Positions 1-4,781 of a DNA stretch of 5,587 nucleotides are shown here, one piece after another; within the stretch, counting starts at the first letter, position 1; each line of letters starts with the position of its first letter. The notes under the pieces were generated by a model. The model ran no database searches. It saw only the letters and a program-made list of their open reading frames with translations, and was not told the origin of the DNA. A program made the position numbers and the translations under genes. Source of the DNA: an uncultured Lachnospiraceae bacterium (GTDB lineage: Bacteria; Bacillota; Clostridia; Lachnospirales; Lachnospiraceae); the NCBI GenBank assembly GCA_905193085.1, contig CAJJNI010000166.1:1-5587 (forward strand), read 5' to 3'.

Positions 1-788
1 TTATTCCAGTCACTGTTATTATTTCTTATAAAGAGAACTGCAATATCTTTTTCTGTGTAATCTTCTGAAACCTTATCTGCATAATAATTAACATAAGTAT
101 CTGTATAACCTCTGTATATGTCATAATACAGACTTTTCCATTCACAGTTTTTTACTGCCGGATATTCTTTTTCAAACTCCTCTTCTCCTGCCGGACCTGA
201 TTTTTCTATAGTTCTTACAGCCTTATTATTCTGTTCGTCATATGCATAAACAACATATTCCTGTCTGCATGTATGGATAACAAGTTCCTCACTGCCATCA
301 CCATCTATATCCGCTATATTAAAATAATTACTGCCATTATCACCACACAGATAACTGTCCATGTTTACCTTCTTATTTTTTTCATAAACTTCAGGCCAGT
401 ATCCTGTAGTATTAACACAGCAAAGCACTTCCGCATATTGCTGATTTCTGTTTATTTCAAATTCTTTATCTTCTTCATCATCTTCTAAATCAATAATTGC
501 AAGTGCCGCCTTTAATATAAGCTGGGCATCTGTTAAATCTACCTTGCCATCACCATTTGCATCTGCACATTTCTGTGCATTTTCATTAAGCCCAGTAATC
601 GCAAGTGCCGCTCTTAACACTGTCTGGGCATCTGTTAAATCTACTTTGCCATCACCATTTACATCACCTTTTTTTGATGAAATATCTGCTGATACAGTAT
701 AAGAAGGTGTCGGTAAATACCCTGTTGAAGCTGCAACCATTACAGAAGACATCAGTAATGCACTGCATTTCTTTATATAATTTTTCAT
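1..788 (-). CDS. Secreted protein with a dockerin type I-like pair of repeats (C-terminus beyond window)
   Basis: This minus-strand gene starts with ATG at 788-786 and stays open for 262 codons to the window edge, so the C-terminus is missing. Residues 1-34 look like a Sec signal peptide: MKNYIKK, a hydrophobic core, and a likely cut after YTVSA. Two calcium-binding dockerin repeats follow at about 41-67 (GDVNGDGKVDLTDAQ) and 75-101 (ADANGDGKVDLTDAQ), each with a DxNxDGxxDxxD loop and a short helix. An acidic linker (LEDDEEDKEFE) leads to an unassigned domain that carries another EF-hand-like loop, DIDGDGSEEL, at 160-169, of the FG-GAP/VCBS-like kind often seen in secreted Clostridia proteins. 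Known for the family: dockerins dock onto cohesins of cellulosome-like surface complexes. The dockerin here is N-terminal and the partner domain is not recognisably an enzyme. The start codon overlaps the kinase stop (ATGA) and an AGGAG lies 5 nt upstream. No substrate can be assigned. Confidence 0.88.
   Translation of the reverse strand, partial: MKNYIKKCSALLMSSVMVAASTGYLPTPSYTVSADISSKKGDVNGDGKVDLTDAQTVLRAALAITGLNENAQKCADANGDGKVDLTDAQLILKAALAIIDLEDDEEDKEFEINRNQQYAEVLCCVNTTGYWPEVYEKNKKVNMDSYLCGDNGSNYFNIADIDGDGSEELVIHTCRQEYVVYAYDEQNNKAVRTIEKSGPAGEEEFEKEYPAVKNCEWKSLYYDIYRGYTDTYVNYYADKVSEDYTEKDIAVLFIRNNNSDWN
542..667 (-). repeat. Tandem dockerin half-repeats, near-identical at DNA level
   Basis: The two dockerin repeats share NGDGKVDLTDAQ exactly. 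They are also nearly identical at the nucleotide level: the stretch from AATGGTGATGGCAA to GATGCCCAG differs by a single A/G, and both copies end in GCGGCACTTGC. Dockerin type I modules are normally duplicated calcium loops. Such strong DNA identity suggests recent duplication or gene conversion between the halves. Confidence 0.75.
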
Positions 789-2029
789 TGTATCTCCTTT
801 GCTAAATCTACAAGCAGAGTTTTTTCTCCAAAACCACCTGATTTTGAAATAACATATCTGCTGCATTCTTTATATGTGAATTTTGAAAGAACCACTCCTT
901 TTCTCATCTCACATAAAGGCTCTAATTCATTTACTCCTACACATTTCATACATTCAAGTAATGTATCTCCGCCTGTTATGAAAAGTGTTCCAACATCAGG
1001 GTTTGTAAAAAGTTCTCCAACAATATAGCCTATTGTCTTTGATATTCCCTGTCGTATATCTTCTATTCCAAGTCCCTGTGACAACGCATAGGCTCTTGTC
1101 AGCTCGTTGCCTCCCTCGTCGTTAGAATCTATAATGCATAAAGGATTTTCTTTTATCACTCTGCATATATTATCAAATTCTGCCTTTCCTTCATCACTCT
1201 GCCAGTAATCAGCCTTTAATTTCTGTCTCGGAGTAAGATGAATATGTGAAAAACCGTTTTTCTCAGCCTCGGCTACCTGGGCTACCGTAATCGGATTAAC
1301 ACTTCCGCATATTACGAGGAATCTTGAATCAAGCTTTGGTATATCTGCTTCCCTGTCAGAAGCTATATTAAGAAGTTTTGGAAGTATCTCTCCAAATCCT
1401 GCACAGCCTGCCATAATATGCAGACATTCATTATCGGCAATCTTTCTTCCGATACTTTCCAAATCATCACTGCTTATTGCATCAAATACAACTATTTCTT
1501 CTGATGACTTATCCGCTTTCCAGTCATCAGCCTGTGAAATACTGCATGTCAAAATTTCACTCTGCTCTGCTATAATATCCGTAACAGCACTGTTTTTAAC
1601 AGGCTCAAACGGGTCAATACCAAAAGGACTTTCTGTTACAGGAACTCCGTCTATGTAATGAATGCCGCCTTTTGTTATACGGTTCATCTGTGGAAATGCC
1701 GGAACGAAAGGCAATATTTTCTGTCCTGATGCAGCAACTAGTGCGCCAAGCTCTGCACCTATATTTCCACGGAGGGCAGAATCTGTCTTCTTATAAATAT
1801 ATTGCACGCCTGCTTTTTCTGCCTTAGAAGAAAGTTCATATACTATATCATAAGCTTCTTCCTTTGATAAATGCCTTGTCTCTGTATCTGCTACAAGTAC
1901 CGTCTCTTCTACGCAACTAAAATCAACCTCAGTTCCTACGATAACTTTAGTTGATGCACCCGACTTTGCAAACTGTACACCTGTATCTAAAGCTCCGGTA
2001 AAATCATCTGCAATAATAAGTAATTTCAC
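785..2029 (-). CDS. Four-carbon acid sugar kinase family protein (DUF1537; OtnK/DtnK/YgbK-like)
   Basis: This 414-residue protein has full family length and probably phosphorylates a small sugar acid with ATP in the cytosol. Characterised relatives act on D-threonate, D- or L-erythronate or 3-oxo-tetronates. The N-terminal substrate domain opens with MKLLIIADDFTGALDTG (D8, D9, T11, G12, D15) and continues with KTDSALRGN at 81-89 and VPAFPQMNRITKGG at 109-122. The C-terminal nucleotide-binding domain has CGSVNPIT at 241-248, ITGGDT at 351-356 and SKSGGFG at 395-401. All landmark motifs are present, so it looks intact and active. The start is GTG at 2029, set by AAAGGAGGG 6 nt upstream; the only nearby ATG (2031) is out of frame and meets a stop at once. 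The usual neighbour in such operons, a PdxA2-like phospho-sugar-acid dehydrogenase, is absent here. The dockerin gene overlaps its stop by 4 bp. Family assignment is firm; the exact substrate is unknown. Confidence 0.93.
   Translation of the reverse strand: MKLLIIADDFTGALDTGVQFAKSGASTKVIVGTEVDFSCVEETVLVADTETRHLSKEEAYDIVYELSSKAEKAGVQYIYKKTDSALRGNIGAELGALVAASGQKILPFVPAFPQMNRITKGGIHYIDGVPVTESPFGIDPFEPVKNSAVTDIIAEQSEILTCSISQADDWKADKSSEEIVVFDAISSDDLESIGRKIADNECLHIMAGCAGFGEILPKLLNIASDREADIPKLDSRFLVICGSVNPITVAQVAEAEKNGFSHIHLTPRQKLKADYWQSDEGKAEFDNICRVIKENPLCIIDSNDEGGNELTRAYALSQGLGIEDIRQGISKTIGYIVGELFTNPDVGTLFITGGDTLLECMKCVGVNELEPLCEMRKGVVLSKFTYKECSRYVISKSGGFGEKTLLVDLAKEIQ
794..800 (-). promoter_or_regulatory. 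Ribosome binding site of the dockerin gene, inside the kinase gene
   Basis: On the minus strand AAAGGAG sits 5 nt before the ATG at 788 and lies inside the last codons of the upstream kinase gene (A-K-E-I-Q-stop). The kinase stop TGA (787-785) overlaps the ATG (788-786) as ATGA. This arrangement fixes the start and indicates translational coupling. Confidence 0.8.
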
Positions 2030-2035
2030 ATTTTT

Positions 2036-2044
2036 CCCTCCTTT
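2036..2044 (-). promoter_or_regulatory. Strong ribosome binding site that sets the GTG start of the kinase
   Basis: The minus strand reads AAAGGAGGG, then AAAAAT, then GTG. The spacing of 6 nt to the GTG is good. The competing ATG at 2031-2029 overlaps the GTG but is followed directly by TGA, so it cannot encode a protein. Confidence 0.75.
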
Positions 2045-2063
2045 GTTTTCTTTTTATGTTACT

Positions 2064-2092
2064 AATATACAACCCGTTTAACCTTAGTTCAA
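2064..2092 (-). promoter_or_regulatory. Sigma-A-type promoter for the kinase-dockerin pair
   Basis: On the minus strand a -35-like TTGAAC (2092-2087) is followed, after exactly 17 bp, by a -10-like TATATT (2069-2064). Transcription would start near 2057 and give a leader of about 28 nt that contains the ribosome binding site. A hairpin/dyad lies directly upstream. The kinase and dockerin genes could therefore be transcribed separately from the transporter upstream. Confidence 0.6.
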
Positions 2093-2098
2093 TAAAAT

Positions 2099-2141
2099 AT
2101 GGCTGTAAAACTGTTCCATTTTGAAACTATTTTACAGCCAT
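2099..2141 (-). terminator. Large stem-loop between transporter and kinase, probable terminator
   Basis: Perfect 12-bp arms (ATGGCTGTAAAA and its complement, 2099-2110 and 2130-2141) enclose a 19-nt interior. In minus-strand RNA the interior can fold further: GUUUC pairs with GGAAC through one U-G wobble, with a 5-nt loop, separated from the outer stem by a 2x2 internal loop. The U-rich run AUAUUUUAUU follows on the minus strand, so it could end the transcript from the DUF438 and transporter genes. The wobble pair exists only in minus-strand RNA; on the plus strand it would be a C-A mismatch. It may also serve as a protein site because the interior resembles the dyad at 2171-2187. Confidence 0.55.
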
Positions 2142-2167
2142 TATGATTTTAATTGTATTATTTTTCC

Positions 2168-2190
2168 ATATGTTTCATATTGAAACATAT
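2168..2190. promoter_or_regulatory. Perfect 10-bp-arm dyad, candidate operator
   Basis: ATATGTTTCA-TAT-TGAAACATAT is a perfect inverted repeat with a 3-bp centre, about 120 bp upstream of the predicted kinase transcription start. It has only two G-C pairs per arm, so it would make a weak terminator on the minus strand, where no U tract follows. The core TGTTTCA-N3-TGAAACA looks like a dimer binding site. A related sequence lies at 2112-2128 and a degraded one at 4632-4648. The cognate protein is unknown; the PrpR_N regulator at the right end is the obvious local candidate. Confidence 0.5.
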
Positions 2191-2266
2191 TTTTAAATTT
2201 TATTATTGCAAAATCTTATAATATGATGCCCTGGTCTCATAATTTTTCCAAATCACAAAGTTATAT

Positions 2267-3046
2267 TCAGGCTGTCATAAATGAAAACATTAAAACTACT
2301 ATGCCTAAGACAACTAGAATGATTCCCGTAACTCTGTTTAATGTCGCAGGCTCTGCCCTGTTAGCAAATACAGCCGCAATTCTTGCCCATACAAATGTAA
2401 ATATAACACATAAAGCAAGCACAGGTAAATCAGGCATTCCACCTATTACAAAATGTGAAACTGCACCTGTAAGTGCAGTAAATGCCATAATAAAAACACT
2501 TGTTCCAACTGCTGTTTTAAGTTCATAACCAAGCACTGTTGTTAAAATAAGCAGCATCATGAGTCCTCCGCCGGCACCAACAAATCCACAGATAAACCCA
2601 ATCATAATACCGCAAAAGACTGACTGTACTGCTCTTTTTTTCGCACTGATTCCTTCCATTGCCTCTTTAGTAGTCATGACAGGCCTTACAATAAATTTAA
2701 TGCCCAGCAGGAATGTCATAAATACTGAAAAATTTCCCATGGCCATTGATGGAAGCAGGCTGGATACATAACTTCCTACAACGGTAAATACCAAAACACT
2801 TACCATCATAATAATTCCGTTTTTTATATCCAGATTTTTATTTCTGCCATAAGTATAGGCGGACACAGCACTGGCAAGCACATCAGATGACAGGGCTATT
2901 CCTACTGCCATGTAAGGCTCTATGCCAAGAAATGTAATAAGCATAGGGCTTATTACGGCGGCCGCACTCATTCCGGCAAAACCTGTTCCAAGTCCTGCGC
3001 CCATTCCTGCTAAAAAAGTAACTATCAGAGTAATAATAATGTTCAT
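2267..3046 (-). CDS. TauE/SafE (DUF81) family membrane transporter
   Basis: This is a 259-residue polytopic inner-membrane protein with about eight hydrophobic segments, typical in length for the TauE/SafE family. Known members export sulfite or sulfoacetate or carry other small organic anions. The two-fold internal repeat of the family is visible. The first half has GAGLGTGFAG at 16-25 and AVGIALSSD at 47-55. The second half has GFVGAGGG at 154-161 and AVGTSVF at 179-185. A basic loop (TTKEAMEGISAKKR, 125-138) joins the halves. I choose the ATG at 3046, with GAGGAA 8 nt upstream; an in-frame TTG directly before it (3049, spacing 5) would add one residue. It follows the DUF438 gene by 42 bp, so the two are probably co-transcribed. 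Lying next to a sugar acid kinase, it may carry that acid or a by-product, but substrate and direction cannot be read from the sequence. Confidence 0.88.
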   Translation of the reverse strand: MNIIITLIVTFLAGMGAGLGTGFAGMSAAAVISPMLITFLGIEPYMAVGIALSSDVLASAVSAYTYGRNKNLDIKNGIIMMVSVLVFTVVGSYVSSLLPSMAMGNFSVFMTFLLGIKFIVRPVMTTKEAMEGISAKKRAVQSVFCGIMIGFICGFVGAGGGLMMLLILTTVLGYELKTAVGTSVFIMAFTALTGAVSHFVIGGMPDLPVLALCVIFTFVWARIAAVFANRAEPATLNRVTGIILVVLGIVVLMFSFMTA

Positions 3047-3088
3047 CAATGCATTTCCTCACTATCGTATTAACATTTATACTCTATT

Positions 3089-4435
3089 TTAACACTTAAA
3101 GTAATCTTTTGCAAATTCCATGTCCTGAACAATCTCCATTGTTCCAATATATTTATTGTTACTGTTTCTTACTGCCATGTAAGTTACAAGCATTATTCTG
3201 TCATTCTTGTTCATCCAGACCGGCACTTTATCTAATGTTCCATTTCTGAACTCTTCAATAATCATTCTTACTTTCTGCTCAATCTTAGGCGGGTGGCATG
3301 AAAAAACTTCTCTGTCAATTGCCATACCCGGCCTTTTGAATACCTTTGGTCCCTCATTAAAATATCTGTTAATATTGTCTGCATCTATGAAAGAAATTTC
3401 AAGTGGAATTGTATTAAGCATCGCACTGAGCTGCTCTACACTCATATGACCTCCCGCCATATAAATTTCCTTATCATCAACTTTAATATCCTGAACTTTT
3501 TGAAATGCCTCTGCTTCTTCCCATACCTGATTCTCTACACCAAAGCATGTTAAATAATCTTTGGAATCTCTGTAAATGTCATACCATTCAGACTCCGAAT
3601 AATTCACTGCACAATTCGGGAAAAGTATGTTGGCTTCTTTATAAATCATCTCATCAATTCTTGTAATAAGCGCATCCAATCTCTTAAACCATTCTTCATC
3701 ATGGTCTTTGATTTTTATTAGATTATTAAGTTCATCTCTTATTTCATCATCTACAGTCCACATTACATCTGATGGTCCGCTTATCTCATATTTTACTTTT
3801 AAATGCGGATAAAGTAAATCACCTTTTTTAGCATAATGAGTAGAAATTTGTTTAAGTTTGTTTAAAATTGTAGCATCTACACTTAAATTTGCAATTTTTT
3901 TCCTGCATTCTGACAATATACCTTTCAAAGCTTCATTTTCAAGTGTAAATGTATTAAGTGGGTGTCCTTTTATCTGTGCAAGCTTTGATGATGCTGTAAG
4001 TCTCTGTTCAATTATTGTTGATGATGACTTCATCGGACTTGATGTTTTTTCATATGCGGAATTTTTTCCCGCTGAATTTTTTCCTGCTGCATTTTCTTCT
4101 TTTGTCATTCCATGAAACAGGGCGGCATGAACATCACATAATTTCTGAACTTCTGTGAGTGGTGTTCCCTCTTTTAATAATTCCTGCTCTGCTTTTATTA
4201 TTTCAGATGAATCAACCTCCCTGAATTCTTTTACGAAATCAGCCCTGACACTTTTCAGACTCTCACCTGCGCCAAGTCGTTTTAAGTACGACTTTATCTT
4301 TTCTGTATAATCTGCTTCATTTGACATTGTTTTATTTAATACTGATTCGTTTGATATTTCTTTATTTGATATTTCTTTATTTGATATTTCTTTATTTGAT
4401 ATTTCTTTATTTGATACTGTCTCTGATTTCTGCAT
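3089..4435 (-). CDS. DUF438 / hemerythrin-like / PAS domain sensor protein
   Basis: This 448-residue cytosolic protein, counted from the ATG at 4435, has the three-part architecture of the DUF438 family. Residues about 43-112 are DUF438, with the signature EQELLKEGTPLTEVQKLCDVHAALF. Residues about 157-285 form a hemerythrin-like four-helix region (GHPLNTF, HYAKKGDLLYP, VMWTVDDEIR, MIYKEANILFP). Residues about 330-445 are a PAS domain (LSAMLNTIPLEISFIDADNINRYFNEGP, then CHPP at 380-383, then GTMEIVQD). The family role is unproven; redox, iron, NO or small-ligand sensing is the usual guess. No DNA-binding or kinase domain is present, so it is not itself a regulator of known type. The N-terminal 42 residues are mostly a pentapeptide repeat. 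GGGAGG lies 8 nt before the ATG at 4435 but only 2 nt before an in-frame ATG at 4441, so 4435 is preferred. It heads the likely operon with the transporter. Confidence 0.88.
   Translation of the reverse strand: MQKSETVSNKEISNKEISNKEISNKEISNESVLNKTMSNEADYTEKIKSYLKRLGAGESLKSVRADFVKEFREVDSSEIIKAEQELLKEGTPLTEVQKLCDVHAALFHGMTKEENAAGKNSAGKNSAYEKTSSPMKSSSTIIEQRLTASSKLAQIKGHPLNTFTLENEALKGILSECRKKIANLSVDATILNKLKQISTHYAKKGDLLYPHLKVKYEISGPSDVMWTVDDEIRDELNNLIKIKDHDEEWFKRLDALITRIDEMIYKEANILFPNCAVNYSESEWYDIYRDSKDYLTCFGVENQVWEEAEAFQKVQDIKVDDKEIYMAGGHMSVEQLSAMLNTIPLEISFIDADNINRYFNEGPKVFKRPGMAIDREVFSCHPPKIEQKVRMIIEEFRNGTLDKVPVWMNKNDRIMLVTYMAVRNSNNKYIGTMEIVQDMEFAKDYFKC
4059..4088 (-). repeat. Two 15-bp tandem repeats in the linker after DUF438
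   Basis: Two adjacent 15-bp units (plus strand GAATTTTTTCCCGCT and GAATTTTTTCCTGCT) differ at one base and encode AGKNSAGKNS, around residues 117-126, in the low-complexity linker between the DUF438 and hemerythrin-like regions. The unit is in frame, so copy-number changes would only alter linker length. Confidence 0.8.
4350..4415 (-). repeat. In-frame 15-bp tandem array encoding (SNKEI)4
   Basis: Four perfect copies of a 15-bp unit (plus strand TTGATATTTCTTTAT) run over 4351-4410, with a partial fifth at 4411-4415. They encode SNKEI four times at residues 8-27. Degenerate pentapeptides SNESV, LNKTM and SNEAD follow to residue 42, which shows that the array was once longer or has decayed at one end. 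The unit length is a multiple of three, so slippage changes repeat number without breaking the frame. Most DUF438 proteins I know have a short N-terminus here. Confidence 0.9.
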
Positions 4436-4443
4436 TGTCATTT

Positions 4444-4449
4444 CCTCCC
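4444..4449 (-). promoter_or_regulatory. Ribosome binding site that decides the DUF438 gene start
   Basis: GGGAGG on the minus strand is 8 nt from the ATG at 4435 and only 2 nt from the upstream in-frame ATG at 4441. Normal spacing favours 4435, giving MQKSETV rather than MTMQKSETV. Confidence 0.65.
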
Positions 4450-4520
4450 ATGATTTAATCTATAATTTTATTATGCTCAATGATTCAGCTAACTTTCAGT
4501 TTTTTGAATTTGTAATTGAG

Positions 4521-4526
4521 ATTATA
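4521..4526 (-). promoter_or_regulatory. Candidate -10 element for the DUF438-transporter operon
   Basis: The minus strand reads TATAAT at 4526-4521, about 85 bp upstream of the start codon. The hexamer 17 bp upstream (CATAAT) does not resemble TTGACA, and the TGTTGT/ACAACA dyad begins at that point. This fits a promoter that needs an activator at -35 or is controlled by a repressor there. A single AT-rich hexamer in AT-rich DNA is weak evidence. Confidence 0.3.
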
Positions 4527-4547
4527 AATCATGTTTTGGAGAAATTA

Positions 4548-4563
4548 TGTTGTTTTTACAACA
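4548..4563. promoter_or_regulatory. TGTTGT-TTTT-ACAACA dyad, possible operator
   Basis: This 6-bp-arm inverted repeat has a TTTT centre and overlaps the -35 position of the candidate minus-strand promoter. The outer TTGTT...AACA spacing is shared with Rex-type redox repressor sites, and TGT-N10-ACA with NifA-type sites, but the inner bases do not fit either well. The factor is unassigned. Confidence 0.35.
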
Positions 4564-4631
4564 AAATATCTAAAATAATTATTCCCACCCACTTCTCCCC
4601 GCTTGATTATCCAAAACATTTTAGATATAAT

Positions 4632-4648
4632 TGTTTCAAATCAGAACA
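4632..4648. promoter_or_regulatory. TGTTTCA-N3-CAGAACA dyad, degraded relative of the 2168-2190 operator
   Basis: The left half is identical to TGTTTCA at 2171-2177 and the right half keeps 4 of 7 positions of TGAAACA, including the terminal AACA. It lies just upstream of a TTGACT (4652-4657) that could be a -35 for the PrpR_N gene. The matching -10, TTCAAT 17 bp downstream, fits only 4 of 6. This could be a shared or autoregulatory site. Confidence 0.35.
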
Positions 4649-4740
4649 ATTTTGACTAAACCACCCCATAATACTTCAATAATTAAAATGAAGAACAATT
4701 AATAACTAATCAACTAAATCAAACACAATAAATAAGCACT

Positions 4741-4746
4741 TATAAT
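4741..4746 (+). promoter_or_regulatory. Candidate -10 element for the PrpR_N regulator gene
   Basis: TATAAT matches the -10 consensus exactly and would give a leader of about 29 nt that contains the ribosome binding site GAAAGGA (4766-4772). No good -35 lies 16-18 bp upstream, so the alternative TTGACT at 4652 remains open. Confidence 0.35.
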
Positions 4747-4781
4747 ACGGAAATAGTTAATTAAAGAAAGGAACAGAATCT

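Larger units (their letters stand above)
4442..4781. other. Divergent AT-rich intergenic region with several dyads
   Basis: This 340-bp spacer separates the minus-strand DUF438 gene from the plus-strand PrpR_N gene and holds no convincing gene. It contains, in order: a perfect -10-like hexamer for minus-strand transcription (4521-4526), a TGTTGT-TTTT-ACAACA dyad (4548-4563), two crossing long-range inverted repeats (4531-4628), a C-rich patch (4584-4601, CCCACCCACTTCTCCCCG) unlike its surroundings, a TGTTTCA-N3-CAGAACA dyad (4632-4648), and a plus-strand TATAAT at 4741. It must carry the promoters and control sites of both flanking genes. No sigma-54 -24/-12 element was found. Confidence 0.7.

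Noticed and set aside
2125..2140. Possible sigma-54 promoter (TGGCTG-N5-TAGTT) on the minus strand upstream of the kinase
   Set aside because: The -24 TGGC fits, but the -12 GC is GT and the hexamers otherwise match poorly; the sequence is the arm of a hairpin, and a better sigma-A promoter lies downstream. No GG-N10-GC was found elsewhere in this gap or in the divergent spacer.
2168..2190. Intrinsic terminator on the plus strand
   Set aside because: A T-rich run follows on the plus strand, but no plus-strand gene ends here and the stem has only two G-C pairs per arm.
2223..2528. Plus-strand open frame opposite the transporter gene
   Set aside because: It is the antisense shadow of a clear TauE/SafE gene and has no ribosome binding site. 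The same applies to the plus-strand frames opposite the dockerin and DUF438 genes.
3047..3049. TTG at 3049 as start of the transporter
   Set aside because: An ATG follows directly at 3046 with better codon identity and normal spacing (8 nt) to GAGGAA; the difference is one residue.
4350..4415. CRISPR-like array
   Set aside because: The units are directly adjacent with no spacers, only 15 bp long, and are translated in frame.
4548..4563. Rex or NifA operator
   Set aside because: Only the outer bases fit (TTGTT...AACA or TGT-N10-ACA); the inner bases of the Rex consensus are not met and no nif or fermentation genes are nearby. Kept only as an unassigned dyad.
4473..4655. Plus-strand 60-codon open frame in the divergent spacer
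   Set aside because: It has no ribosome binding site and an AT-driven, Phe/Asn/Ile-rich composition, and it covers the dyads and C-rich patch. No family is recognised.
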